Below are positions 37,603 to 49,248 of a DNA stretch of 64,000 nt, one piece after another. A model generated the notes under the pieces. That model was not told the DNA's origin, searched no databases, and saw only the letters and a program-made list of their open reading frames with translations. The position numbers and the translations under genes were made by a program. This stretch comes from Mycobacterium sherrisii (GTDB taxonomy: Bacteria; Actinomycetota; Actinomycetes; Mycobacteriales; Mycobacteriaceae), in assembly GCF_002102355.1 (NCBI RefSeq), contig NZ_LQPT01000020.1:1-64000 (forward strand), given 5' to 3'. Each line of letters opens with the position of its first letter. Positions within the stretch are counted from its first letter, which is position 1.

Positions 37603-37874
37603 ATTGAAAGCCAACATTTTTCAATCCTCATCACCCGCCGGTGCTCAAGCGCAAGCCAAACTAAACCCGCAACGATCGCCGGCAGTCCGATGACAGCCAG
37701 TGTCAGTGTCCAGTCCTGCACGCGGTACGCCGCCGCGGCCACGCCGCCAACCAGGGCGGCCACGCCCAGGACTATCGCGCTCAGTCCCGGCCAGCAAAGG
37801 CGATCTATGAAGAACTCGCCGGCATGCGGACACGTCGTGCGGAAATGATCCGTAGGATCTGCGGTGTCGCCCAT
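37572..37874 (-). CDS. UsfY-like small membrane protein
   Basis: A 100-residue protein. The N-terminus MGDTADPTDHFRTTCPHAGE and the following two hydrophobic helices (about residues 30-48 and 57-76), ending in ALEHRRVMRIEKCW, resemble mycobacterial UsfY, which is encoded beside sigF in M. tuberculosis. There is no sigF or anti-sigma gene here, so this is a solitary paralogue. ATG at 37874 follows GAGGAGAAGCC. The last 13 residues overlap the end of hypB and look unlike the family, so the C-terminus may be altered. Function unknown. Confidence 0.6.
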   Translation of the reverse strand: MGDTADPTDHFRTTCPHAGEFFIDRLCWPGLSAIVLGVAALVGGVAAAAYRVQDWTLTLAVIGLPAIVAGLVWLALEHRRVMRIEKCWLSIYSTRGPGVL

Positions 37875-38001
37875 GGCTTCTCCTCAGTAGAGCTGAGCCG
37901 AAGCTACTTTCGACCACGCGATCCGCCGTCCCCCTTATGGGTGATCCACGATGGGATTCCCGCATCGGGGCCACTTAGCTTTCCGGGTCGTTGCCGCCCT
38001 T

Positions 38002-39018
38002 TCAGTGCCCGCTCAACGTCAGTGTGCCCTTCGTTTCAAGGACCCTGCTGGCGGTGATTTTCTCCGTCCGACGAGCCTCACGCTCCAGGTAGCGCTGCTT
38101 GGATTCGTCGAACTTGTCGGAGGCTTCCTCGAGCTCCTTGACCAGCACTGCGAGGTCGTCGCGCATCCTTGCGGCCTCGCCGGTGAAGTCTTCGCGTTCG
38201 AAGATGCGCCACCTCTTGAGCACGGGCATGACCACCTCGTTGAGATGGATTCGCGGGTCGTAGATCCCGCCGACGGCGATGATCACCGCCTTGCGGCGAA
38301 ACTCCGGCACCGTGAACCCGGGCATCTTGAAGTTGCGCAGGATTCGATGCACCGACTTCATCGCTTGATTGGGCGCGATGTCCAGGCCCGCTGCGCTGAC
38401 ATCCCGATAAAAAATCATGTGGAGGTTCTCGTCGTGCGACACCCTCGCCATCAACTGCTCTGCGATGGTGTCGTTGCTGGCTTTGCCGGTGTTGCGGTGC
38501 GAAACGCGGGTGGCCAGTTCCTGAAACGAGACGTACATGACCGAGTCGAAGAGGCTTTCAGCAAACATATCTCCCTGCCGGTTCTGGCCGGGGCTGAAGC
38601 CACGCGTCATTTGCTCGAGGCGCAGCTTTTCCAGCTGCACCGGATCGACCGACCGGGTGACCACCAGGTAGTCGCGCAATGCGACACTGTGCCGGGTCTC
38701 TTCCGCGGTCCACCGTTTCACCCATTGACCCCACGGGCCGTCCATGCCGAAGTTCATCGCGATCTCACGGTGATACGACGGTAAGTTGTCCTCGGTCAGC
38801 AGATTTTGGACCATCGCCACCTGGGCGACATCCGGAAGATGGGTTTGCCCGGGCTCCCAATCTTGGCCGTCCAGCGCATAAAAGTTACTGCCGTCCGACC
38901 ATGGCACGTAGTCGTGCGGGTGCCACTCCTTGAACATCGCGAGGTGCCGGTTGAGCAGCCGTTCGACCTCCGGTTCGAGTTCGGTGAGTAGCTGCACGTT
39001 GGTCAGTTCCTTGGACAC
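38002..39018 (-). CDS. Acyl-ACP desaturase, DesA1-type paralogue
   Basis: A 338-residue diiron desaturase related to mycobacterial DesA1/DesA2, which act on acyl chains of mycolic acid precursors. Iron-ligand motifs of the soluble ferritin-like fold are seen in TEDNLPSYHREI, TAEETRHSVALRD and SHDENLHMIFYRD. GTG at 39018 gives MSKELTNVQLL as in DesA1 and follows GGGAGGG; a further in-frame ATG at 39072 lacks this. An internal paralogue outside the core desA1 locus, it may be specific for another acyl chain. An operator-like repeat lies upstream. Confidence 0.88.
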   Translation of the reverse strand: MSKELTNVQLLTELEPEVERLLNRHLAMFKEWHPHDYVPWSDGSNFYALDGQDWEPGQTHLPDVAQVAMVQNLLTEDNLPSYHREIAMNFGMDGPWGQWVKRWTAEETRHSVALRDYLVVTRSVDPVQLEKLRLEQMTRGFSPGQNRQGDMFAESLFDSVMYVSFQELATRVSHRNTGKASNDTIAEQLMARVSHDENLHMIFYRDVSAAGLDIAPNQAMKSVHRILRNFKMPGFTVPEFRRKAVIIAVGGIYDPRIHLNEVVMPVLKRWRIFEREDFTGEAARMRDDLAVLVKELEEASDKFDESKQRYLEREARRTEKITASRVLETKGTLTLSGH

Positions 39019-39065
39019 GTAACCCTCCCAGTTACCTGCGGCGGTCGCCATTTCACCACGTATAT

Positions 39066-39093
39066 GTGTCACGCGGTTACATTAAGATGACAC
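39066..39093. promoter_or_regulatory. Inverted repeat upstream of the desaturase gene
   Basis: GTGTCA at 39066-39071 and TGACAC at 39088-39093 are perfect 6-base arms separated by 16 bases, just upstream of the DesA1-like start. Spacing and position suit a TetR-type operator; mycobacterial desaturases are known to be under such control. No binding evidence. Confidence 0.4.
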
Positions 39094-39197
39094 GAGCCTG
39101 CACGGAGGAAATAGGGTCCAACGTCCTCACGACCGCCGGAGCGAACGGATGGGATCAGCGTTGCCGCTGCCGCAGGGACATTTCGCCGTGACTGGAA

Positions 39198-39320
39198 ATG
39201 GATGGCCGCCGACGCGACACCGGCCAACTGATCCGCAAACTCGTCTTGGACCCCACCCGCGACCACCAACCCCGCGGCGTCAAATGCGGCAACAGCCCCG
39301 AAAACAGGCAAGAGGTGTAA
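39198..39320 (+). pseudogene. IS481-like transposase, 3' remnant
   Basis: A frame of 40 codons ends at TAA 39318-39320. The segment TGQLIRKLVLDPTRDHQPRG is close to the C-terminal end of mycobacterial IS481-family transposases (form GELLRxLxLDPTRDYQP). The catalytic core is absent; what stands upstream does not look like transposase. A hairpin follows 4 bases downstream. Confidence 0.6.
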
Positions 39321-39324
39321 ACCA

Positions 39325-39359
39325 TGTCTCGGGACACCCGTCAACGATGTCCCGAGACA
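39325..39359. repeat. Perfect 12-bp inverted repeat next to tRNA-Pro
   Basis: TGTCTCGGGACA (39325-39336) and TGTCCCGAGACA (39348-39359) pair perfectly across an 11-base loop. It stands directly behind the transposase remnant and 9 bases beyond the 3' end of tRNA-Pro (read on the minus strand). It could be an insertion-sequence terminus or serve as tRNA transcription terminator. Confidence 0.75.
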
Positions 39360-39368
39360 GGACATCGG

Positions 39369-39442
39369 TCGGGCTGACAGGATTTGAACCTGCGACCACT
39401 TGACCCCCAGTCAAGTGCGCTACCAAACTGCGCCACAGCCCG
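39369..39442 (-). tRNA. tRNA-Pro (GGG)
   Basis: A 74-base cloverleaf on the minus strand. The acceptor stem CGGGCTG pairs with CAGCCCG; the anticodon stem CTTGA/TCAAG encloses the loop CTGGGGG, so the anticodon is GGG. The T arm GCAGG-TTCAAAT-CCTGT is standard. CCA is not encoded. It marks the edge of the conserved chromosome and is a typical place for island integration. Confidence 0.95.
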
Positions 39443-39845
39443 CGCGCCGGTACATGGACCGGCAGCAGGTCGAAAGCCTACCGCAGCCCAGCAGTGGAAC
39501 CGTCATGGGCTCGCTGAGCTGCGTTGTTTGTCAGTCGCCGGCCCGAAACCATGCCTCGACGGTCGCAATCCACGCCCGAAGCGCCCCCCGAAACGCCTCC
39601 GCGGGCTCCCGCTTCGCGGCGCGGTAGAACCGCTGCGCGGGAACCGGCACACTGAGCGCCACACTCTCCGTGCTTACGCCGGTCAGTACCGCGCCCACCG
39701 CGCAGATGCCGTCGCTGTGCTACGGGTCAGCTTGCGCCGAAGTCAACCATCTAGCCAACATGGGGCGCAGCGGTGTCGGGTGTGCAGTGCGGGCGTTCGG
39801 TGGGCGCTAGCGGCGGGAAAAACGCTGGTTTTTGCACCCAGGGAC
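39443..39845. other. Non-coding spacer between tRNA-Pro and der
   Basis: I see no credible gene here. Short open frames on both strands lack ribosome sites and family motifs. The stretch around 39650-39680 has isolated copies of CACACT-type words related to the tandem repeat that follows. Confidence 0.6.
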
Positions 39846-39917
39846 CACACTCAACGCCAAGAAAGCACACTCAGCGCCCAGGACTCACGCTCAACGCCAA
39901 GAAGACACACTCAGCGG
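39846..39917. repeat. Tandem 20-base repeat, 3.6 copies, running into the der stop codon
   Basis: Units begin at 39846, 39866, 39886 and 39906. Two alternating versions share CAC[AG]CTCA[AG]CGCC; copies 1 and 3 continue AAGAA, copy 2 CAGGA. The last partial unit covers the TGA of der (39911-39913), so the repeat forms part of the gene's 3' end. Confidence 0.8.
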
Positions 39918-41314
39918 CGCTTGGCTGTCCCGCGCTTTTCGCGCACCCGCACATTGATGCGGATCGGGCTGCCTTCGAAACCGAACGCTTCGCGCAACCG
40001 CCGCTCCAGGAAGCGCCGGTAGCCGGCCTCCAGGAAGCCGGTGGTGAACAGGACGAATGTCGGCGGCCGGGCGGCGGCCTGAGTGGCGAACAGGATGCGG
40101 GGCTGCTTGCCCCCGCGCACCGGCGGCGGCGTGGCCGCCACGACCTCCTTGAGCCAGGAGTTCAGCGGGCCGGTCTGGATCCGCGTGTCCCACGACGCCA
40201 GCGACGTCTCCATCGCGGGCACCAACTTCTGCACCGCCCGCCCCGTCTTGGCGGAAATGTTGATCCGCGGCGCCCACTGCAGCTGCACCAGGTCGAGATC
40301 GATCTCGCGGTCCAGCAATTCGCGGCGGTCCTCGTCGACCAGATCCCACTTGTTAAAGGCCAGCACGAGGGCACGCCCGGCCTCGATCACCATCGAGAGC
40401 ACCCGCTGATCCTGCTCGGTCAACGGTTGCGAGGCGTCGATCAGCACGATCACCACCTCGGCGGAGTCGATGGCCGAATGCGTACGCACCGAGGCATAGA
40501 ACTCGTGACCGCTAGCCTGTCCGACCTTGCGGCGCAAGCCGGCGGTGTCGACGAAACGCCAAACCTTGCCGCCCAATTCGATCAGCGAATCCACCGGGTC
40601 GACGGTGGTGCCGGCGACGTCGTGCACGACCGAACGTTGATCGCCGGCCAGCTTGTTCAGCAGCGAACTCTTGCCGACATTGGGCTTGCCGACCAGCGCC
40701 ACCCGCCGGGGCCCGCCCGGCGCCGGCGCCGCCTCGGACACCTCGGGCAGCACCGCCAGCACCTCGTCGAGCAGATCGGCCACGCCCCGCCCATGCATCG
40801 CGCTGACCGCGTGCGGTTCACCCAGGCCCAGCGACCACAACTCCGCCGCGTCCGCCTCGACCTTTTCGCTGTCAACCTTGTTGGCGGCCAGGAAAACCGG
40901 CTTGCCCGACCGCAACAGGATGCGGGCGGCGGCCTCGTCGGCGGTGGTGGCCCCGACCGTGGCGTCGACGACCAAGATGATCGCATCGGCGGTCCGCATC
41001 GCCACCGACGCCTGCTCGGCCACCAACTGTTGCAAACCCTTGGCGTCGGGCTCCCATCCCCCGGTGTCCTGCACGACGAACCGGCGGCCGGTCCACAGCG
41101 CGTCGTAGGACACCCGGTCCCGGGTCACGCCGGGCACGTCCTGGACGACCGCCTCGCGCCGCCCCAGTATCCGGTTGACCAGAGTCGACTTGCCCACGTT
41201 GGGCCGCCCGACGATCGCCACCACCGGTGCCGGGCCGGGCTCGTCAAAGTCCTCTGAGTCGAAACCGACTGACTCCCAATCGCTTTCGTCGGACCAAGTG
41301 CCGTCCTGCGTCAC
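39911..41314 (-). CDS. der: Ribosome-assembly GTPase Der (EngA)
   Basis: A 467-residue protein with two successive GTPase domains (P-loops GRPNVGKST near residue 36 and GKPNVGKSS near residue 210; NKxD motifs NKVD and NKWD) and a C-terminal KH-like domain. Der is essential for maturation of the 50S ribosomal subunit. An acidic N-terminal extension of about 30 residues is normal for mycobacteria. GTG at 41314 overlaps the cmk stop (GTGA). Confidence 0.96.
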   Translation of the reverse strand: MTQDGTWSDESDWESVGFDSEDFDEPGPAPVVAIVGRPNVGKSTLVNRILGRREAVVQDVPGVTRDRVSYDALWTGRRFVVQDTGGWEPDAKGLQQLVAEQASVAMRTADAIILVVDATVGATTADEAAARILLRSGKPVFLAANKVDSEKVEADAAELWSLGLGEPHAVSAMHGRGVADLLDEVLAVLPEVSEAAPAPGGPRRVALVGKPNVGKSSLLNKLAGDQRSVVHDVAGTTVDPVDSLIELGGKVWRFVDTAGLRRKVGQASGHEFYASVRTHSAIDSAEVVIVLIDASQPLTEQDQRVLSMVIEAGRALVLAFNKWDLVDEDRRELLDREIDLDLVQLQWAPRINISAKTGRAVQKLVPAMETSLASWDTRIQTGPLNSWLKEVVAATPPPVRGGKQPRILFATQAAARPPTFVLFTTGFLEAGYRRFLERRLREAFGFEGSPIRINVRVREKRGTAKRR

Positions 41315-41997
41315 CGCACTGCCTCGCTTCGTTGTTTGACCAACTCCAGCAGATGGTCGATGACCTCGGCCTCGGTCATGTCGCTGGTGTCGACGATCAC
41401 CGCGTCGGTCGCGGGCCGCAACGGCGACACCGCCCGGGTGGAATCCAGGTGATCGCGGCGACGCACGTCGGCCAGCACACCGGCGTAATCGTCGGGCAGG
41501 CCCGCCGCCACATTCTGGTCGTTACGGCGTCGAGCGCGGGTTTCGGCCGACGCCGTCAAATAGATCTTCACCGGAGCGTCGGGCAGAACCACGGTCCCGA
41601 TATCGCGGCCCTCGACGACAATACTGTCGGGACCCTGCGCCATCTCGCGCTGCAGGGCGACCAGGCGGGTGCGCACGGCGGGTATCGACGACACCGCAGA
41701 CACCGCGCCGGTTACCCGATCGCCGCGGATCTCGGCCGAGACATCCTCTCCGGCAAGGAGATACCGATCCCCGCCGGGATGATAGTCCACCGACATCTGC
41801 ACCGTCTCGGCGATCCGGGCGACGGCTTGGGCGTCGGCGGGGTCGACACCGGCGCGCAGAACCGCCAGCGTCACCATCCGGTACATACCACCGGTGTCCA
41901 GGTATCGGGCGCGCAGCGCCTGCGCCAAACCCTTTGACACCGAGGATTTTCCGGTGCCCGCGGGGCCGTCGATTGCCACCGCGACGCCGCTGCTCAC
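41311..41997 (-). CDS. cmk: Cytidylate kinase
   Basis: A 228-residue kinase phosphorylating CMP and dCMP. The P-loop is [10 protein letters not shown] (residues 10-19), and the substrate loop has [21 protein letters not shown] is typical. GTG at 41997 overlaps the stop of the pseudouridine synthase gene as GTGA. Part of the conserved chain from parA-like through scpA, scpB, rluB and cmk to der. Confidence 0.95.
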   Translation of the reverse strand: MSSGVAVAIDGPAGTGKSSVSKGLAQALRARYLDTGGMYRMVTLAVLRAGVDPADAQAVARIAETVQMSVDYHPGGDRYLLAGEDVSAEIRGDRVTGAVSAVSSIPAVRTRLVALQREMAQGPDSIVVEGRDIGTVVLPDAPVKIYLTASAETRARRRNDQNVAAGLPDDYAGVLADVRRRDHLDSTRAVSPLRPATDAVIVDTSDMTEAEVIDHLLELVKQRSEAVR

Positions 41998-42737
41998 AGT
42001 CCCACCGCTTTGTATAGTTGGCCCACTTCGTCCTGCCGCAAGGCCCGAATGCTGCCCGGGCGCTGCTTGCCCAGCGACACCGAGCCGATGTCGGTACGAA
42101 CCAGCGCCTCCACCGGGAAACCGACCGCCGCCAGCATGCGGCGCACAATGCGATTGCGACCCTCGTGTAACGTCAAGCGCACCAACGTCTTTCCTGGTAT
42201 CGCGTCCACCACCGCGAACTCGTCGACGCGGGCCGGGCCGTCCTCCAGCTCGATGCCGGCCCGCAGCTTCTTGCCCACCCCGCGGGGCACCGTCCCGGTG
42301 ACGGTGGCCAGATAGGTCTTGGGCACTTGATGCGACGGGTGCATCAGCCGGTGCGCCAGCTCACCGTCGTTGGTCAGCAGGATCAGCCCCTCGGTGTCCG
42401 CGTCCAGCCGGCCCACGTGGAACAGCTTCTTGTTGCCCCGCACCTTGCGCTCGATCAGATCACCGATGCACGGCCGGCCACGATCGTCGGACATCGTGGA
42501 ATGCATGCCGCGCGGCTTATTCAGCGCCAGATACACCTGCGCATCGTCGACGACGATGCGGGCGCCGTCGACGCGAATCACCGACGCGTCGGGGTCGACC
42601 CGGGTACCCAGCTCGGTCACGACCTGCCCGTCCACCTCGACGCGGCCGTCGAGAATCAGCTTCTCGGCGGCGCGGCGCGACGCGATTCCCGCCTGGGACA
42701 ACACTTTTTGCAGCCGGACGCCCTGATCTTCGACCAT
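41994..42737 (-). CDS. rluB: 23S rRNA pseudouridine synthase, RluB family
   Basis: A 247-residue RsuA/RluB-type enzyme. An N-terminal S4 RNA-binding domain ([20 protein letters not shown]) precedes the catalytic domain, with the catalytic Asp in [20 protein letters not shown] at 42737 overlaps the scpB stop by one base; a TTG one codon earlier is possible. It modifies uridine in the peptidyl-transferase region of 23S rRNA by family analogy. Confidence 0.92.
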   Translation of the reverse strand: MVEDQGVRLQKVLSQAGIASRRAAEKLILDGRVEVDGQVVTELGTRVDPDASVIRVDGARIVVDDAQVYLALNKPRGMHSTMSDDRGRPCIGDLIERKVRGNKKLFHVGRLDADTEGLILLTNDGELAHRLMHPSHQVPKTYLATVTGTVPRGVGKKLRAGIELEDGPARVDEFAVVDAIPGKTLVRLTLHEGRNRIVRRMLAAVGFPVEALVRTDIGSVSLGKQRPGSIRALRQDEVGQLYKAVGL

Positions 42738-43486
42738 CAATCCTGGTCCACGTCGAAGGTCAGCGACTGTTCGGACGCCGAACGGCCGGACAATTTCATG
42801 AAACGTGGTTCGCTGTCCAGCGATTCGCTCAGGTCCTCGATCGTGTCGACATCGGGCAGCAGCGGCGCGATGTCGGGCAGCTCCCCCAGCGACGTCAATC
42901 CCAAGCGCTCCAAGAACATTTCGGTGGTGGCAAAGGTGGCGGCGCCGCTGTCCTCGTCGACGCCGGCCTCGGTGATCAGGCCTCGCGCCAGCAGCGTGCG
43001 CATGACGGCATCCACGTTGACGCCGCGTACCGCGCTCACCCGCGCCCGGGTCACCGGCTGGCGGTAGGCCACCACGGCCAACGTTTCCAGTGCGGCCCTG
43101 GTCAGCTTGGACCGCGCGCCGTCCAACAACAGCTTCTCGACATACGGCGCGAACCGGGCGCGGGTGTACATCCGCCAGCCCTCGCCGGTCTTGCGCAGGT
43201 CGATGCCGCTGTCGCGTTCGGTCAGCTGCTCGGACATCGCCTGCAACTTGGCGGCGATCCGATAGACGGGTTGCTGGGTGGCCGCGGCCAGGGCCTCGTC
43301 GCTGACCGGCGTGTCGACCACCAGCAGCAGCGCTTCCAACACCGACTCGAGTTCCTGGGGATCCATCGGCGCCGCTTCGGCGATGTCCGGGATCCCGACA
43401 TCGGGATCGAAGTCAGCTTCGTGTGGCGTCAAGCGCCGCTCCTCCTCATCGCTGCGCTCTGCATCGTCGTCGTCGGGCATATTCAT
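42737..43486 (-). CDS. scpB: Segregation and condensation protein ScpB
   Basis: A 249-residue protein of two winged-helix domains, the kleisin-associated subunit of the SMC condensin complex. Family segments include LESVLEALLLVVDTPVS and LETLAVVAYRQPVTRARVSAVRGVN. ATG at 43486 overlaps the scpA stop (ATGA) and follows GGAGG. The longer frame to 43678 would run antisense-like through scpA and is rejected. The acidic N-terminus is long. Confidence 0.94.
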   Translation of the reverse strand: MNMPDDDDAERSDEEERRLTPHEADFDPDVGIPDIAEAAPMDPQELESVLEALLLVVDTPVSDEALAAATQQPVYRIAAKLQAMSEQLTERDSGIDLRKTGEGWRMYTRARFAPYVEKLLLDGARSKLTRAALETLAVVAYRQPVTRARVSAVRGVNVDAVMRTLLARGLITEAGVDEDSGAATFATTEMFLERLGLTSLGELPDIAPLLPDVDTIEDLSESLDSEPRFMKLSGRSASEQSLTFDVDQD

Positions 43487-44298
43487 TCGTCCCGCACCTC
43501 CGCCAGGGCCTCGGTGGTCGGACGCTCCCCGGTCCACGAAATTTGGAGCACACCAAGCGGCTCCGATTGGTCGAATGCTACCGCCCGCGATCGATACAGC
43601 TCGAGCAGCGCCAGGAAGCGCCCCACCACCTCCATCGGCTTCGCACAGTCGGCCACCAACTCCGAAAACGTTGCCCATTGGCCGCGGCCCCGCGCCTCGA
43701 GCAGCGACAACAATTGCCGGGCCTGCTCGGGCACCGAAACCTGCAATTCGTGCAGGTGACCGGTGGACACGGTCGGCACCGGCCGCGGCGTGAACGCGAC
43801 CGCGGCGATCTGGGCGAACCGCTCGGCGTCAACCCCGAGCATCACCTCCGGCAGCAATTGGGTGAACCGCTCCTCCAGCGACACCGCCCGCGGATAACTA
43901 CGCAGCGCGGCGGCCTCCAGCTCGGCGAACATCTCCGCGACGTGCTTGAACGCGCGGTATTGCAGCAGCCGGGCGAACAACAGATCACGCACCTCGAGCA
44001 GGGCCAGGTCCTCTTCGTCGTCGACCTGTCCGGCCGGCAGCAACCGCGCCGCCTTGAGGTCCAGCAGGGTCGCGGCCACCACCAAAAACGCGGTGGTCTC
44101 CTCCAGGTCCAGCTGGGCGCCGATCTCACGGGTGTAGGCGATGAAGTCGTCGGTGACCTGATGCAGCGCCACCTCGGTCACGTCGAGCCGATGCGCGAAG
44201 ATCAGCTGCAGCAGCAGATCGAACGGCCCCTCGAAGTTGGTCAGGCGGACTTGAAAGCCGTTCTGCTGTGGCGCCTCACCATTGGCCGTGTCGGTCAC
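43483..44298 (-). CDS. scpA: Segregation and condensation protein ScpA
   Basis: A 271-residue kleisin that bridges SMC heads. The N-terminal signature is FEGPFDLLLQLI, followed by helices with VADDFIAYTREIGAQL-like spacing. The C-terminal winged helix ends near WTGERPTTEALAEV. GTG at 44298 overlaps the parA-like stop as GTGA. Works with ScpB and SMC in chromosome organisation. Confidence 0.93.
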   Translation of the reverse strand: MTDTANGEAPQQNGFQVRLTNFEGPFDLLLQLIFAHRLDVTEVALHQVTDDFIAYTREIGAQLDLEETTAFLVVAATLLDLKAARLLPAGQVDDEEDLALLEVRDLLFARLLQYRAFKHVAEMFAELEAAALRSYPRAVSLEERFTQLLPEVMLGVDAERFAQIAAVAFTPRPVPTVSTGHLHELQVSVPEQARQLLSLLEARGRGQWATFSELVADCAKPMEVVGRFLALLELYRSRAVAFDQSEPLGVLQISWTGERPTTEALAEVRDE

Positions 44299-45158
44299 GC
44301 GCCGAATCGGTCGATGAACTCGCGGGCCAGGGCGCGGTAGGCCATGGCGCCCGTCGACTTGGGCGCCCAGGTGGTGATCGGCTCACCAGCCACGCTGGTC
44401 TCCGGGAAACGGACCGTCCGGGTGATCACGGTGTCGAACACCAGGTCACCGAACCGCTCCACCACCCGGCTCATCACCTCGCGGGCGTTCACGGTGCGCG
44501 GGTCGTAGCGGGTCAGCAGAATCCCGCTGATCTCCAGCTTCGGGTTGAGCCGGTCGCGCACCTTGTCGACGGTGTCGGTCAGCAGCGCCAGGCCGCGCAG
44601 CGAGAAGAACTCACACTCGGTCGGGATGACGACACCGTCCGCGCAGGCCAGCCCGTTGACGGTGAGCAGTCCCAGCGACGGCTGGCAGTCGATCAGCACG
44701 TAGTCGTAGCGGTCCAGCACCGGATGCAGCGCCCGGCCCAGGGTTTGCTCCCGGCCGACCTCGTTGACCAGCTGAATCTCGGCGGCCGACAGGTCGATGT
44801 TGCTGGGTACCAGGTCGAGGTACTTGACGCGGGTGGACAGCAACACGTCGTCAATCGACACCCGGGGCTCGACCAGCACGTTGTGAATGGTCTTCTCCAG
44901 GTCGTAGTGCGGCACACCGAGGCCCGCGGACAGCGCGCCCTGCGGGTCCATGTCCACCAGCAGCACCCGTCGGCCGTACTCCGCGAGCGCGGCCCCGAGA
45001 TTGATCGTCGAGGTGGTTTTGCCGACGCCGCCCTTCTGGTTGCACATCGCCACCACTTTCGCCGGGCCGTGCGCCGTGCGCGGCTGGGGCTCCGGGATCG
45101 CCCGGGATGGGCGCCCAGTGAGGCCGATCTCGACGCTGCCGTCAGGCTGGTCGGTCAT
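44295..45158 (-). CDS. ParA/Soj-type ATPase (Rv1708-like)
   Basis: A 287-residue Walker-type ATPase. The deviant Walker A is KGGVGKTTS (about residues 43-51), followed by DMDPQGALSAGLG and DCQPSLGLLT. It belongs to the orphan ParA proteins without a partner parB, found before scpA in mycobacteria, and probably positions chromosomal or division components. The 193-base gap upstream holds its promoter. Confidence 0.92.
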   Translation of the reverse strand: MTDQPDGSVEIGLTGRPSRAIPEPQPRTAHGPAKVVAMCNQKGGVGKTTSTINLGAALAEYGRRVLLVDMDPQGALSAGLGVPHYDLEKTIHNVLVEPRVSIDDVLLSTRVKYLDLVPSNIDLSAAEIQLVNEVGREQTLGRALHPVLDRYDYVLIDCQPSLGLLTVNGLACADGVVIPTECEFFSLRGLALLTDTVDKVRDRLNPKLEISGILLTRYDPRTVNAREVMSRVVERFGDLVFDTVITRTVRFPETSVAGEPITTWAPKSTGAMAYRALAREFIDRFGA

Positions 45159-45351
45159 GCCCGGGGTGTGGCGGAGGTGAACATCGCCGAAAGTCTAACG
45201 GCTCCGCGCTCCTAAACCGGGCGACCCGCAGACGATATAACCAGGGAATATGGGCAAAAGTGGCTGCTACCGCCCACGACAGCGTTCATAGTTAACTTCA
45301 GTCACATCAGCAACATTCGGCGTTGGTTTAGCGGGTCTATCGTGGGTCGCT

Positions 45352-45766
45352 ATGGACCTCAAACGACGCCTGCCCCTGCTGCGCTGGTCGGTTTGGCGGA
45401 TGGCCGTCGGCAACCGCAACATCACCACGACGGGCCAGATCGGCGACGGGCGCGAAGCCGCGGCCGTCGACTACGTGCTTGCCAACGCGCGCGCGGGTGA
45501 TGTCGACGACGTGCTGGATTTCGTCTTCCTGGATCACGACAAGGATGCCTACCTGACCGACCTGAAAAGCATCATGGACCGAGGCTGGCTGCACCCGGGC
45601 TCGATCGTGGTCGCCGACAACGTCCGGGTGCCCGGTGCCCCGAAGTACCGCGAGTACATGCGCCGCGAGCAGGGCACGCACTGGAACACCGTCGAACACA
45701 AGGCCCATTTGGAATACCAGTCCCTGGTATCGGATCTGGTGCTCGAATTCCGACTACCTGGGCTAG
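45352..45766 (+). pseudogene. Catechol-O-methyltransferase-like gene, decayed
   Basis: The frame from ATG 45352 matches both ends of the mycobacterial O-methyltransferase known as Rv1703c: LLRWSVWRMAVGNRNITTTG at the front, FVFLDHDKDAYLTDL and VADNVRVPGAPKYREYM at the back. Near 45517 it jumps from ARAGDVDDVL directly to DFVFLDHD, so roughly 75-110 residues with the SAM-binding core are missing (estimate from remembered family length). Near 45745-45750 an extra base in GAATTCC shifts the frame; without it the gene would end at TAG 45764-45766. As it stands the frame runs on into the end of xerD. Confidence 0.75.
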
Positions 45767-45782
45767 TGGCGGCCGCCACGGG

Positions 45783-46723
45783 CTACCGGGCGCGCGGATG
45801 CGCGCCGGCCCACACCTCGCGCAGCGCGTGCACGGTGACCAGGGTGTAGATCTGCGTGGTCGTCACCGAGGCATGCCCGAGCAACTCCTGCACGACGCGC
45901 ACGTCGGCGCCGCCCTCCAGCAGGTGGGTGGCAAAGGAGTGCCGCAGCATGTGCGGCGACACCCCGGAGGTGATCCCGGCCCGTTCGGCCGCGTCCTGCA
46001 ACACCTGCCAGGCGCTCTGCCGCGACAGCCGGCCACCCCGGGCGTTGAGGAAGATGGCCGCCGTGCCGCGGCCGCGGCGGACCAGGTCCGGGCGCCCGCG
46101 TACCAGGTAGCTCTCCAGCGCTTGGACCGCCGGACGCCCGATCGGGACCAGCCGCTGTTTACCGCCCTTGCCGCGCAACAACACCGATCTGGCCTGCGTG
46201 TCGACGTCGTCGACGTCGAGCCCGACGGCCTCGGAGATTCGCGCCCCGGTGGAGTACAGCAACTCCAGCAACGCCCGGTTGCGCAGCGTCAGCGGACCAT
46301 CCGACGGGCTGTCCCCGCCGGCACCCTCCAACAACGCCAGCACCTGGTCGATGCTCAGGCTCTTGGGCAGCCGCCGCCCCGGCGTGGGTGGCCGCACGGC
46401 CCGCGCCACGTCCAGCTCGGCTAAACCCTCCGCCGCGGCGAACCGATGCAGGCCGCGCACCGCGATCAGCGCCCGCGCCGCCGAGACCGCCGACAGGCCC
46501 GCGGTACCCGATTCCGGGTCGCCGCGGCGCAACGCCACCAGGAACTCGCTGACGTCGTCTTCGCCGACCTTGGCCAGATCGTGAATCCCTCGGTCGGACA
46601 AGTGTTTTGAGTAGCGGCGCAGGTCGCGTCGGTAGGAGCTGAGCGTGTTGGCCGCCACCCCCCGCTCGATCGTCAGGTGGTCGAGGTAACCCTGCAATTG
46701 GGTCTCGAGGGTCAGCGCGGTGG

Positions 46724-46727
<4 letters not shown>
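45783..46727 (-). CDS. xerD: Tyrosine recombinase XerD
   Basis: A 314-residue recombinase that with XerC resolves chromosome dimers at dif. The N-terminal SAM-like domain is followed by the catalytic domain with Arg in TGARISEA, Lys in [10 protein letters not shown], the HxLR motif [10 protein letters not shown], His in LGHASVTTT and the Tyr in QIYT. ATG at 46727 overlaps the NUDIX gene stop (ATGA). Confidence 0.94.
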
Positions 46728-49133
<2,406 letters not shown>

Positions 49134-49248
49134 CTATTAACGAATTGGGCCTGCCGACCCACGGAAACCCACCCTAACACCCACGACACCGCGCCGCGGT
49201 GAACACGCCCGGTGGCCGCAGCGGTTACTCGACGGTTACCGCGAACGC

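Noticed and set aside
39846-39917. CRISPR array
   Set aside because: Units are contiguous 20-mers without unique spacers, and there are no cas genes.
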